A stretch of DNA of 64,000 nucleotides from Ilex aquifolium (Eukaryota > Streptophyta > Magnoliopsida > Aquifoliales > Aquifoliaceae): assembly GCA_951799425.1 (NCBI GenBank), contig OX637391.1, positions 46,905,069 through 46,969,068 of the forward strand, given 5' to 3'. The stretch's first letter is position 1; the number at the start of each line of letters is the position of its first letter. The position numbers and the translations under genes are program-made. Shown here piece by piece: positions 32,831 to 45,335 of this stretch. Under the pieces are notes generated by a model. The model was given only the letters and a program-made list of their open reading frames with translations. It was not told the origin of the DNA and did no database searches.

Positions 32831-34568
32831 CGTAGAGGAGGAGGGAGATGACAGTGAGGGTAGCCGGAGGGCACTGGTAGGATAAAGCCGCACAGCATGG
32901 ACGTCAAGTGCGGGAGACGAGGTCGCTGATGCGCTAAGAGGGGTGACGTCGGGCACCAAGGGCACTGTTGGATGAGCGGGGCACGCGATTCAGGCAGTGT
33001 GCTCAAGTGGGCGACGAGGTAAACGTCAAGGCAAGGGTGCACAGGCAAGTGAGTAGGCAGGCGCTACGGGACTGGGTGCCGCTGTGACTGTTCACTTTTC
33101 CATTTTTCTCCATTACTTCCCTTCTTCTTGGATTGGGCTAAACAACCTTCTTCTCCACATCCTCATAGATTACAGGGAGAGGCTTACAAAGAAAGTGGAA
33201 ATGGACATTAGAGGGAGCTTGAATAAGATGAGCGAAACCATAGGCGAAACCACGGCAGTTTGGGCACCAAAGTTCCAAAAAAAAAATGCTTGTTTTTCAC
33301 TAAATTTGAATTTGAACCACAAATCAATGACTAAGTAAAATTTGCACGTGTCTACTTTTCGTATTCTCCTCTTCGTGAGGACTCAACTTGCCTTGCTTTG
33401 GCGACATCCTTGGCATTCATGGTCTCTAACAGTTGTTGGGATTCAGGGACAAGGTTCATCGGTGGTGGCAAGACCTTGTCGTGATATGGGGGGTTATTTT
33501 CTGCTTGGTGGTTCATGGATCTAGTTGTGATTGCCATTGGAGGTCGGAAGACTATAGGATGAGAATCAAATCGATTCCCAAAGACGGCGTCAAACTGATG
33601 ATGCACAAAAATGGATTTCAGCACAATCAAATCAGTCGAGTGTGTGGTGTAAGAAATTAATAATAAGTGACAAAGATTTGGTGATTGAGTATGGGTGACC
33701 TAACCACTGAAGGTGATAATGGTGGCCGGAGAACTCTATTAATGAGAGAATACAAGATAGTAAAAGAAAGAGAGTAAGAGTACGTTCAAGGTGAGGTGTG
33801 TGTGATTTGTCCCATGTGTAAAGGGTTTATAATTTTTAGGCACAGAGCCCTAGTTGTGGCAATAACGTGAAAGTCAAACTACTAATTTATCGGGGTGGAT
33901 AGCTACAATTGGGAATTGACACTATCTTGGAGTAACGACTATCTCGATGATTGCTCTCCCACGTGCGTTGACTCTTCCTGAACTCTTGGATTTTGGATTG
34001 AATTGAGGTCATGAGTTAAACCTAGCTTGCCTTTTGATGATTTGAGTTTTACACATAAATTGGGCCCAAATATAATTGGATTTGGGTTCGTCAGAAACTT
34101 TCCATGAAATTGGAAGTTTTTTCAAGTCCTATATTTGATTTGAAGAGCGCTAACAGAGATAGCTGTGCAAATGTCATGTGGATGGCCAAGGCTCTTTTCA
34201 TTTTGGGGTTACTACGTAAATTTAGAATACTTACAATCACTCGCAAATTCTGCGGATCAAGTTACATCAAACATCTCAAAGTAGACTAATGCATATATTA
34301 GGTCATTCTTTCACTACTAATACTTTTCCGAGTAGTTGGTAGCCAAAATATGGTAATTGACATATAGTTCCAAAAGGTCTTGGTTTATATATATATTAAG
34401 GGTAACTCGTACATGAAAACACGATGCAATATAAATGGTTTTGAAAGGGATGTTGTTGGCCATTGAATGAGTCTATTTGAGACTGTCAGATAAACTTATT
34501 GAAGCATGCCCTATTTTATATTATAAATATATTTTTTTTTTATGAGCAATACTATTTGAACTTTATTT
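32831..34568. other. Unassigned sequence, GC-rich at its start
   Basis: 32860-33080 is GC-rich for this window. No frame longer than about 95 codons is convincing. No boundary duplications found. Confidence 0.35.
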
Positions 34569-34573
34569 CTTGA

Positions 34574-35279
34574 TGATGATACCTAAAATAAACCCTAAGC
34601 ACGAGCCCAGGAAATGAACTCAGCTCGGGAGGTCAGGTAAGACACGCAGAGCTCGTCGAGCCAGAATTAAAGCTCCCTCAAGCGAGATAATATGGGAAAC
34701 GATGAGGGGACAGCAAGATGATAGCGAACACCTCCGAAGCAATAGCCAAGCTGAATTCAAGGCACAAAACTCTTAACCAACCGAGATCCTCTCCAAAAAT
34801 TAAGGAGGATCCCACGGATGGTATGCAAAGATCTCGGGATAAAGTCCACTGAACCAGCCCTATGGAGATTAGGTAACTCCTCCATTGGGGAGAGTAGGGT
34901 GGAAGGATCCCATGATTATAGAAAGTAAATCCAGGTTAGAGGTAAGCAAGAGGCTATAAAAGCAGGGTAAGCCTCTTATTAGAGGGGGGAGAGGAACCTT
35001 AGAGACTATAGAGCCAGGATGAACCCTAATTTCCTCCACGCTGCACTGTAATACACCCAATGTAATCAATGAGAAAACAGGAGCAAGTGCCTCCATTGAA
35101 GAGTGGACTGACCAAGCTTCCAGGCCGTGAACCACTATAATTTCATTGTGTACATCTCCTTTTCCTCAATTCCCTAAGCAGTTATTAGCAACTTGCACGG
35201 GCCTTGTAGATCAGACACGCACACTTGATCTCACACACATCTATACGTTCTGCTTGTCCTCGATAGAATAACGCCATCA
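34574..35279 (+). repeat. 5' LTR of the gypsy element
   Basis: Near-identical to 45336-46037 with a few indels and substitutions (for example ctaagcac versus ctaaacac, and an extra agctcgg stretch near 34620). Confidence 0.95.
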
Positions 35280-35341
35280 GTTTGGCGCCGTCTGTGGGAA
35301 CGACTGTTCCTGTTACAAATAAGCTGATCTCTCAGTGACTG

Positions 35342-36627
35342 ATGGTATCAACTCGAAACATGAGCAGAAGCCAGGCAAATCTACCACGGATGCAGGATCA
35401 GCAGGAAGCCACCAATGGTAGACAACCCGAGAACGTCCAAGAGACTAATCCCCCCATGGGGGATTCCCCCACTAACAACGAGATGGAGGCCCTTCGCCTC
35501 GTCAACCAACGTTTGTTAAAGGAAAACGCAGAGCTCTCGAAGCTCGTACAACACCCACAGGAGGCACGGCCGGCCCAAGAAGGCCAGAATAATCCCCTTC
35601 ACAGGGAACAACGACACCTGGACCCCTTCAGAGAGATCAATGAAGGAGGAGAAAACAGCCAGACCAGGGGGTATGTTCCCTACCTACCCCCTAGGAATGG
35701 CCACAGCGAAGAGGTGCAAAGTCAGAACGATGAAGGCGAGAGGGATGATTTTTTCCCTTACCAGCAGGAAAGGAGAGAACAGCATTGGGAGCAGCGCTTC
35801 AAGGATATCCAGTAAGAACTCAGTCACATGAAGGAGGCTGTAAAGAGCAAGGCTCCGGTTACAATGGATGCCCTAGTACAACAGACTGAGTCCCCATTCA
35901 TCACTGGAGTGCTGCACTTTCCTCTCCCACCGAAGTTCAGAATGCCATGATAGAGGCCTTTGACGGAACGAAAGATCCCGTAGATCATCTCAACACTTAC
36001 AAGAACCAGATGGAGCTGCATGGGTACTAGGATCCTATACGTTGCAGAGCCTTTGCCATCACGTTAAAGGGCTCCGCCCTGACCTGGTTTAACAGGCTCC
36101 CACCAGCCTCAATCTTATCTTTTAAAGAGCTCTCCATAGCTTTTGTATCTCACTTTATAGGAGCTCGAATATACAGAAAGCCGAGCTACCACTTGTTGAA
36201 TGTGAAGCAGGGACCCCAAGAGAACCTGAGATCTTATGTTCAAAGGTTCAACTCGGAGTCACTAAAGGTAGATGTCCCGGATGAAAAGTTTGCCGTCACT
36301 GCATTTATAGCCGGTTTGGGAGTGCAATCTAAAGACCTGATATTTTCTATCTCAAAAAACCCGCAAGCAAGCATGGCAGAGGTGCTCGCTAAAGCAGAGA
36401 AGTACATTAATGGCGAGGAAGCTCTTCTCTCTAAGGTGGGGAGCTCGTCCACACAAAAGGATAAAGGGAAGGAGGAGAAAAAGAGGGACCGAAGTCCCAG
36501 AAGAGAAAGAGGACGTGATAGGTCTCCAAGAAGAGACAAAGATCGCTCCCCAAAGAGAAGAGAAAATGTTAGGGATCGCTTAGGTCCTCCACAACCAGAG
36601 CTGCAGCCAAGGTATCCACCTCAGTAG
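35342..36627 (+). pseudogene. Gypsy gag, interrupted
   Basis: ATG 35342 opens MVSTRNMSRSQANLPRMQD and a polar stretch to a stop at 35813-35815. The capsid-type core continues in broken frames (FDGTKDPVDHLNTYKNQMEL near 35958-36020, LKGSALTWFNRLPPASI near 36065-36115) and then in a long frame at 36193-36627 (QENLRSYVQRFNSESLKV, AFIAGLGVQSKDLIFS). It ends in an Arg/Ser-rich tail of SPRR/RDRSP units. At least two stops break it. Confidence 0.88.
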
Positions 36628-36648
36628 CTCACTCCTCTAACTGCCTCG

Positions 36649-37425
36649 GTGTCCCAAATTCTGTATGAGGTACAGAATGAGAGATTTTTGAGGTGGCCAC
36701 CTCGGATGAAAGCAGACCCAGCAAAGAGGGATCCCACCAAGTACTGCGAGTTCCATAGAGATCACGGTCATCACACTGACGATTGCATCCAGTTGAAGAA
36801 GGAGATTGAATACCTGATTCAACGTGGACATTTGCGCCGCTACATAGCTCATGAGGATCGAAACCAAGCTCTTCCACCTCCACCACCTCGACAGCAAGCC
36901 CCTGCTCAACATCAACAACCCTTGGGGGAAATCAGGGTGATATCCGGGGGATTTGCAGGAGGTGGGGAGTCCAGTTCTGCTAGAAAGGCCCACCTGCGAA
37001 GAGTCAGAACTGGAGAAGCACTGGAGGTGCATACTGTGTCCAAGGCACCCAGGTTGAGCACCGCTATAACCTTCTCAGACTCTAATATGGAAGGTTGCCA
37101 ACATCCCCATGATGACCCACTGGTGGTAAGGGCTGTCGTGGCAAACAAAACAGTTCATCGAGTCCTGATTGACAACGGGAGCTCGGTAGACATCATTTTT
37201 GCCTCTGCCTTTGACAAAATGAACATAGGAAGGGAGAAACTGGAGCCAGTGAGTGCCCACCTGTTGGGATTCTCCGGGGAGAGAGTATTACCACTAGGAT
37301 CCATTCAGCTCGTACTCACCATGGGAGACCCTCCGTGTCAAGCCACCACAACTGTGAAGTTCCTGGTGGTGGATGCTCCTTTCGCATACAACATGCTACT
37401 GGGAAGACTTCTCTTAATGCGATGA
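36649..37425 (+). pseudogene. Gypsy gag C-terminus and aspartic protease
   Basis: YCEFHRDHGHHTDDCIQLK is the zinc-knuckle-like motif of this lineage. The protease active site reads VLIDNGSSVDIIFASAF, with DNGSS in place of D(T/S)G as is usual in Tat-type elements. A second block, MLLGR, is near the end. A frameshift around 37405-37415 moves the reading frame to the Pol frame, which continues SLNAMKSIPSAYHLVVKF. Confidence 0.85.
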
Positions 37426-39584
37426 AGTCCATCCCCTCTGCCTATCACCTGGTTGTAAAGTTTCCTACAGAAAATGGAGTAGGAGTGGTCCGAGGGGACC
37501 AGCGTATAGCCAGTGAATGCTACACGGCTTCGATGAAGCAAAAAGAAGTTGAAAGCATCCATGTGGATGAGCTCGACATGAGGGACGAGCTGGACACGAG
37601 ACCAATGCCATCAGAAGAACTGGAACCTATTCAGCTTGACGAGGAGCCAGAACACCTTGTTTACATCGGATCCAAACTGAGCAGAGAAATTAAGAATATT
37701 CTCATTCATTTCCTGAAGGAAAATATTGGGGTATTTGCTTGGAAGCAAGAAGACATGGAAGGTATTGACCCCTCGGTTATTACCTATAAGCTAAGCGTAA
37801 ACCCCACTTACAAGCCCATGAAGCAGAAGAGAAGAAGTTTCGCCTCAGATAGACAAAGGGAAATCAATGAAGAGGTTAGCAAACTCCTCCGCGCCAAAGC
37901 AATCAGGGAAGTAGACTATCTTGTCTGGTTAGCCAATGTGGTTCTTGTCAAAAAGACCAATGGCAAATGGCGGCTCTGTATTGACTTCACTGATATCAAT
38001 CGAGCGTGCCCCAAGGACAGTTTTCCCCTACCTCGGATTAACCTCATAGTGGATGCCACGGCTAGCCACAAGCTCCTCAGCTTCATGGATGCCTTTTCAA
38101 GCTATAATCAGATCAGGATGGACCCTAGTGACCAGGAGAAGACCTCTTTTATCACTGAGCAAGGGACATATTGCTACCAAGTCATGCCTTTTGGGTTGAA
38201 AAACGCTGGAGCCACTTACCAGCGATTAGTGAATAGAATGTTCCAAAAGCAGATAGGAGCGTCCATGGAAGTCTACATCGATGACATGTTAGTAAAGTCA
38301 CTAAAAGCAGAGCTCCACATTGAGCACCTAGCTGAGTCATTCCGGATCCTAAAAAAGTACAATATGAAGCTTAATCCTGCAAAGTGCGCCTTCGGAGTTT
38401 CTGCAGGGAAGTTTTTGGTCTTCATAGTTAATAGCAGAGGAATAGAGGCTAATCCACAAAAGGTAAAAGTTGTGCTCAGCATGCAGTCATCCTCAAATAC
38501 AAGAGAAATCCAACGCTTGACTGGAAGAATAGCTGCTCTGAGCCGTTTTGTGTCCAGATTGAGCGATAAATGTCAGCCCTTCTTTCAAACTTTAAAGAGG
38601 ACATGCCAGTGGGATACACAGTGCGAAGAAGCATTCAAAGCATTAAAGAATTACCTAAGCTCCCCTCCTGTTCTGGTAAGTCCCTTGGAAGGGGAGGTCC
38701 TTACTCTCTACCTAGCTGTTTCAGATTTCTCAACTAGTGCAGCACTGGTTAAGGAGCGAGACAGAGCTCAGCAACCAGTTTACTACTGCAGCAGAGCTCT
38801 GAGGAGGGCAGAGGAGAGATATCCAAAGATGGAGAAACTTATTTTAGCCTTGGTAACTACAGCTAGGAGACTTAGGCCATACTTCCAAGCTCACACCATC
38901 GAGGTTCCAACAGACCAGCCGATGAAGCAAGTATTGCATAAGCCAGAGTCTTCAGGGAGGTTGGTTAAATGGGCTATAGAGCTTAGTGAGTTCGATATTA
39001 GATATAAGCCGATAACTACAATCAAAGGACAGATTTTGGCAGATTTCATTGCAGAGTTCACTACAGCAACACCCATGAAGGTCACACAACTGATACCTGA
39101 CCTTCCCGTTTGGAAGCTTTCAGTAGATGGGGCTGCTAATGCTCAAGGAAGCGGTGCAAGTTTAATTCTGACCTCTCCGGACGGGATAGATGCCGAATAT
39201 GCCCTCAGGTTTGGGTTTAAGGCCTCGAATAACGAGGCTGAGTATGAAGGTGTCATCGCTGGGCTTAATCTTGCTCACTCCATGGAAGCAGAACAGTTGG
39301 AGATCTGTAGTGACTCCCAACTAGTGGTGAAACATATAGAGGAGTCTTACGAAGCGAGGGGAGAAAAAATGGTCCTTTACCTCAGAAAGGTACAAGAACT
39401 AATCAAGAAGTTTGTGCAGGTTAAGGTCAGACACGTTCCTAGGACAGAAAATTTACGAGCAGATGCGTTGGCAAGGTTAGCAACTGCCTCGCAAGAGGAC
39501 TTGGATAGGCTAATACCAATGGAGCACCTTTCAGAGCCTTCAGTGAGCATTGAGAAAGAAGAAGTGCTCCCAATCGTAGCTTAG
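37411..39584 (+). pseudogene. Gypsy Pol: reverse transcriptase, RNase H and second RNase H
   Basis: The long open frame carries RT blocks WLANVVLVKKTNGKWRLCID, YCYQVMPFGLKNAGATYQR and catalytic YIDDML (near 38272-38289). Next come RNase H (YYCSRALRRAEERYPKMEK) and an archaeal-type second RNase H (LSVDGAANAQGSGASLIL, NNEAEYEGVIAGL, CSDSQLVVKHIEESY, ADALARLA). It ends at TAG 39582-39584, after which homology continues into the integrase, so that stop is probably a nonsense mutation. No clear independent start; the upstream part is shifted out of frame. Confidence 0.92.
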
Positions 39585-40826
39585 CCGAGCTGGATGGACT
39601 CCATCATAGAATACTTGCAGAATGGAACCTTGCCAAACGATACCAAGGAGGCCTCCAAACTGAGAGCCAGATCAGCTAGATTTTCTTTGCTGCAGGGAAA
39701 TCTGTACAAACGAGATTTTTTAGCACCTCTCCTTAAATGCGTGGGAGATGAAGATGCCAACTATATACTCAGAGAAGTACATGAGGGAATTTGTGGCAAT
39801 CACATCGGAGCTCGGGCCTTGGCAGGAAAAACAGTGAGGCAAGGGTATTATTGGCCCACTATGCTCAAGGATGCCACTGAATTGGTCAAGAAATGCAAGA
39901 CTTGCCAGGAGCATGCCAACATTTCTCATTGTCCACCTGAGCTATTGACCTCGGTGATAAACCCATGGCCTTTCCAACAATGGGGTTTGGATATACTTGG
40001 ACCCCTTCCCACCGGTGTGGGACAATGCAAGTTTACCATTATAGGGGTGGATTACTTTACCAAATGGGTGAAGGTCGAACCTTTGGCAACAATCACCGAA
40101 CAAAAAGTACAAAACTTTGTTTGAAAATCTATAGTTTGCAGGTTTGGGGTTCCCAAAGCAGTCGTATCTGACAATGGAAAGCAGTTTGACAACCCAAAGT
40201 TTAAGAGGTTTTTTGTTGAGCTCGGGATAAAGAACTACTTCTCAGCTCCGGCACATCCTCAATCCAATGGACAAGCAGAGGTCACCATCAGAACCATAAA
40301 GACAGCTCTGAAGACCAAACTAGAAAACCAAAAAGGTAAGTGGGTGGAGTACATCCCTGAAGTGTTGTGGGCCTACAGGACCACTGCCAGATCTGCAACT
40401 CAGGAAACCCCGTTTGCTTTAGCTTTTGGAACCGAGGCAGTGGCACCTGTCGAGGTGGGGCTCCAATCACCTAGGATTGAGTTTGCAGACGCTGAGCACA
40501 ATGATGAATCTCTCCTACTGAACCTCGATCTCCTGGATGAAAAGAGAGATAGAGCTCTGCATCGCATCCAAAGTTACCAAAAGAAAACAACAAGGTATTA
40601 TAACAGAAGGGTTAGGCACAAAAGCTTTAAAGCTGGGGATTTAGTGCTCAAGAAACTCCTACCTGCGAGAAAGGACCCCACTCATGGGAAGCTGAGACCT
40701 AATTGGAAAGGACCCTACATCATATTAAAGGTGATCAGACCTGGAAATTACGAGCTGCAAACAGAGGAAGGAAAAATCTTACCTCACTTTTGGAATGCAG
40801 AACATCTTAAAAGGTTTTTTCAATGA
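39585..40826 (+). pseudogene. Gypsy integrase with one nonsense codon
   Basis: The zinc-binding domain shows VHEGICGNHIG...CKTCQ. The catalytic core shows WGLDILGPLP, the second Asp in VSDNGKQFDN, and Glu in PQSNGQAEVTIRTIK. The C-terminal part shows FKAGDLVLKKLLPARKDPTHG and ends HLKRFFQ at 40826 with no chromodomain. A TGA at 40122-40124 interrupts the core. Confidence 0.9.
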
Positions 40827-40908
40827 GTCTCCTTTGTAACGAAGTGATTTTCAATAAAGCGGCAAGTTTTTGATTTATTCGTGGGTAGCTATTCAACATT
40901 CCTAGAAC

Positions 40909-41330
40909 GCTGAACTATTCAGTTCATAACTTGAGTCACGTATCTCACGCAGAACTCTTCAGCTTATAATACGAGCCACGTAGCTCACGCAAAACTATCC
41001 AGTTCATAATATGAGCCGCGTAGCTCACGCTGAACTATTCAGTTCATAATACGAGCCACGTAGCTCACGCTGAACTATCCAAACTATCCAGTTCATAATA
41101 CGAGCCACGTAGCTCACGCTGAACTATCCAGTTCATAATACGAGCCACGTAGCTCACGCTGAACTATCCAGTTCATAATACGAGCCACGTAGCTCACGCT
41201 GAACTATTCAGTTCATAACTTGAGCCACGTAGCTCACGCTGAACTCTTCAATTCATAATACGAGCCACGTAGCTCACGCTGAACTATTCAGTTCATGATA
41301 TGAGCAACATAGCCCACGAAGAACTCCAAA
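40909..41330 (+). repeat. 40-bp tandem repeat array in the gypsy element, about ten units
   Basis: The unit is gaactatccagttcataata followed by cgagccacgtagctcacgct. Three central copies (about 41097-41180) are nearly identical, and outer copies are more diverged. Degraded units run on to about 41470. It lies just after the integrase stop. Confidence 0.92.
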
Positions 41331-42072
41331 AGTTCAGAAAAGAGCCGAGGAGCTCGCAATGGACTATTCAATTCATTAAAGGAGCCCAGGAACTCGCGAA
41401 GAGCTCTTCGGTTCATGGGAGAGCCCCAGAGCTCACGATGAGCTCCTTGGTTCGCAAGGAGAGTTCCACAGGCCGCCAAATTACCAAGGGGAAATTACCA
41501 TTCAGAGAAAATAAACCTCTAAGAGATCTCTTTAAAGAAACTTCTCAGATCGCTTAGAGCTAAGGACAGTTCATATAGTTACACGGACCTCCTGGCACCC
41601 TTGCCTTCGAGGTTCTCATTCACTCAGCAGCACGGTTTAAATGAATATGTGTAGGAAAGACCCCAGCATCAGAACTACCTACTCTCTTTGCCAAATCTAG
41701 CAAACCTCTTGTCATTAAGATAAGTAATGAAGCAACAGCCACCCCTATGGGGGAACCAAGCAGAAGGGAAGAGCTCTGAAGGCGGCAATTCTGAGCTCTA
41801 CAGCTTTTGGGGAGCTCTTCCTTACGTAACAACGGCTCAGTTAGCCTCTCAAACTCAATTACTCTTCTTTAAGAAGAACTGAAGTACCTCTTAAAGAAGG
41901 GGGGCAAGGGGAATACAAGGAGAATATGCAAAGGCAAAGCAAAGTAAAAACAGAATCCTATCTCAGGTTAGAAATCAGTACACCACTTTTCAGAACAAAA
42001 GTCATATTTCAGAATATGAAGTCAGAAGTACATGAAGTACGAATCCGGAGTTACAAAAAGAAGAAAAAAATG

Positions 42073-44918
42073 CTAAGTCTCTGAAGGGGGATTTTGAGGT
42101 TTAACAAATGGAGCCTTAGTAGCAGGAGCGGAGCCCGACAGCTCAGCAGGCAAGGACCCAGAAGCTAGAATAGCAGAATTCTCAGGAGAGCTGGCCCCAG
42201 GAACCTCCACTCTGTCTACTAGCAAATCTTGAGCAAGGGCCTCGGTCATGAGGTCAGCAGATAGGGGAGTAGAACGTGGAATAGCTGGAGGAGCAGGCAT
42301 ATATTGGTTTAAGGCTTTAGCTAGAAGTACCGGGGTACCTTCCTCGCCATCAGAGTCAGACTCTTCCAATTCCTCCTCAGTTTGAACAGGAAAGTTGAAG
42401 TCCAGATATGGGAAGGTCTTGGAGGCCTTGCGCTGAAAGGCAACCCATCCAGAGGCCCACAAGTTGGTGGCTTCATCCCTCAACTCTGCAATCTCACCGT
42501 CCCTCTGCTTGACCAGGTCTTTCTGCGCCTCAAGACCCTCGCAAAGCTTACCATTCGCCTCATTGATAGTGCTATACTCCTCCCTCATGTGCTCAAGGGA
42601 GCTCTGAGCGTCAAAATCCTCCTGGCTGGCTTTGGTCCAGGCCTCAGTTTTGAGCTTCAGCTCCTCCCTAGCTATCCATAGCTCATCCCGAGCCTTCTTC
42701 TCTCTTTCCTCAGCTCTGTCTTTGGCTGTTAAAGATTTCTTGAGGTAAGAGGATTGCTTCTCCATTTGTTCGTTAAGACCTCGCACCTGAGCTCTGAGGT
42801 CCTCATTCTCAAAAGACAGTTCTAAAACCTTGATTTCATACGCCTTCAGAGCCTTAACAGAATGCTCAGAAGACCGAACCCTGCTCAGCAAGCCTTTCAC
42901 ATGGATAGCCTTCTGAGGATGCAAAGGAAAATAAGTGAGCTACATGGAGCAATGATGTAAGGTTGAGTGGGCGTACAAAAGTACCAGGACTTACAGTAGC
43001 TGCCCCCTGAAGAGCTGACGCAATGGACTCGTCAATGTGCATAGAAGCAGCCTTCTTAATGTCAGAGTCAGAAAGGATAGAAGAAACAGCCCCTGCAGCA
43101 AGCTCCATATTCACGAAGAAGGAATCCTCATCCCCCTCCACCTCGGGGTGTTTCCCTCTCTCAACCCCAGGTCCTATCAAAGACGGCTCAACAATCTTCC
43201 CGGAAGGGCTGTAGACAACAGCGCTGGGTTGGAGGTGGGGGATTAACCTCAATGCCTTCTGAACCTTAGATGAGGAAGGAGAAGCTTGGCCCCCCACATG
43301 AGCTTGTACGGAGGAAGGCTGAGCCTCTGAGGGGGGAGAAGTCATCATAGCCTGAGGAGTGCTGGATGAAGGAGTCTATTCTTTGGTAGCCGAAGATGAA
43401 GGGGGCACCCCCAACCTTGGGACTTTAGCCTAGGTAGCGGGGCCGCTTCCAAAATCGACCTGAGCTTTGCGTTTGCTGCCTTTCCCACTCTTTTTCAACA
43501 GCTCGACTTTGACTTGAAGTTCTTCGGAAGTGGACCTCATTGTGGAAGACCCTGGAAGATCTGAGCCAAGCCAGTTACGCATATATGAGGAAATAGGAAG
43601 CAAGGCAGCACAACCTATTGGAAAAAGGAATTACCTGCTACTTCTTCAGGTCTGACAGCAGAAATGGGAGGCGGAGCTTCTATCGTTATCCCAGGAGGAC
43701 TAAATCCTCTCTCAACCAGAACCCAGGGTTGGATAAGCTCGGAGTACCTTCGCGGGTCACACTTGACCAATTTCAACCTTACCTCCTCGTCCTCAGCGCT
43801 AAGTTTAGGTCGGGTACCTAGATACAACGCAAGTAGAGCAGAGTCAGAAACTTATGATTCTCAAAACAGAACTCAGTCAACTCAAGCAAGGACTCACGCA
43901 AGTTCTCTGGAATAGTCCAGGCCCTAGGAATACCAAGAGTGTCCGTTCTATTAGCAGGGTTGTATTCCCAGTTGGTGCCCCCAACAAAGAAGAAACTTTC
44001 TTTCCAGTGTTTAGGGGAGGACGGAATATGAGAGATGATCTGCCTAGCTTTGGCTCGCTTGGAGATATACAAGAAGCCCTCAGAAGAGGTCAGCTTGACG
44101 TTGAAAAAGTCCAAGAGCAGGAAAATGCTGGGAACCCCGAGGTTTTGGTCCTTAAAGAAGACCAGAAGACCCACCAGAACACCCCAGAAGTTAGGGGAAA
44201 GCTGAGAGGGACAAACGTTGAAATATTGCAAAACGTTCTTGATAAATGGGTGCAGAGGAAAGCGAAGGCCATTCTCAAATGCGACCTCAAAGAAACAGAC
44301 CCTCTTATGAACTTTGGTAACATAAAGGGTAGAGCTGTCTGGACACCAGAGCTGGACACCAGCAGGAAACCCATAGCGGTCAATGAAAATCTTCACAAAG
44401 GAACGGTCGACCTTGCTAGGGCCCACGAGCTCGGCATGCTTTAAGGCAGCTCCTAAGTATGATGTACCACCAGAGACCCCAACCCCACTGACTTTGCCCT
44501 TGCCTTTGTCAGGCTTGGGGGGCATAGGAGAAGACGATGAGGGAAGCTCATCGGTATTGACCTCGGAGTCAACAACGTCAACACCGGGGAAATTGTCGAT
44601 TTCGTCACCCACTTCCCCTAATTCAGTCTCCTCCTCGGCAGACCTACCTTCTAAGAGAGAAATAGAGGAGCGAGTGGCTCCAGAAGAGGCATACATGTTT
44701 GGACAGGAAAAAGGAAGATCAAATGAACGATAGAGAGGAGGAACATCAGTCAAACACTCTCTAATAACCCTAGGGTCAGCACAATAGCTTCCAACAGCAA
44801 GTATGTGCACAATAGAACTCCAATCCACGAAATGGGGAAGAGGAGACAAGCAACAGTCACGGGACCAGAAGTAAAAGAACCTATGAGCCCAGAACCGCAA
44901 TAACCACCTCGAACTCAA
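42073..44918 (-). pseudogene. Antisense spliced gene in the gypsy element (putative gypsy-type transposon protein, PF04195-like)
   Basis: Three exons on the strand opposite to Pol: 44918-43635, 43551-42995 and 42912-42073, with clear donors (GCAG|gtaatt, TACT|gtaagt) and acceptors (cttccag, atcctcag). Exon 1 holds the globular domain (FIDRYGFPAGVQLWCPDSS, PLHPFIKNVLQYFNVCPSQL, KHWKESFFFVGGTNW) typical of the plant 'putative gypsy type transposon' family. Exon 3 is a long coiled coil (SFENEDLRAQVRGLNEQME, HMREEYSTINEANGKL) with an acidic, Pro-rich tail. A +1 break near 43820 and two in-frame TAG codons in exon 2 mark it as dead. Extra antisense ORFs are known in Tat-lineage elements. Its function is unknown. 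Confidence 0.75.
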
Positions 44919-45335
44919 GGGATCTAGAACGAGAAAAGATGAAAAGGGGACAGAAAAAATGTACCTAGCTAGGAAAGAGAAACGAGCAACAATCCAGATC
45001 GAAATTGAAGGAAGGGAGCACTGCGGATCCTCAAGTCGAACACAAAGGACTCGATTTTGAGCAAGAATCAGAAAGCTTCAAGCTGGGAAATCTGGAATCG
45101 AAAGAAAAGAAGTCGAATAGTGAGAGGAGACGGTTCAGATAGCCGTTTGTACATTTAAAGCTTAAGAAACATGGGCTGAAACATGCGCGGGAATTGAGGA
45201 AAGTCATGATTGCTGTAAGCCGTCAAAAGGCTTCAATCACGTGCAAGCCAGGGTCAGCTACGCGCAGGTCTAGCTCGGTTTAAAAATAGATCAGCCCCTG
45301 CCCAAGCTCGCTTGAGACAAGGGCTGGGGGGCAAC

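Noticed and set aside
36629-37032. Minus-strand frames over gag/protease
   Set aside because: Mirror frames of the retrotransposon coding region, without domain content.
40909-41330. Regular 40-bp repeats that could suggest a CRISPR array
   Set aside because: Units are contiguous with no unique spacers, lie inside a plant gypsy element, and there are no cas genes.
43854-44444. 196-codon + strand frame in the gypsy 3' region
   Set aside because: It is a shadow of the antisense gene, whose domain and splice sites support the minus strand.
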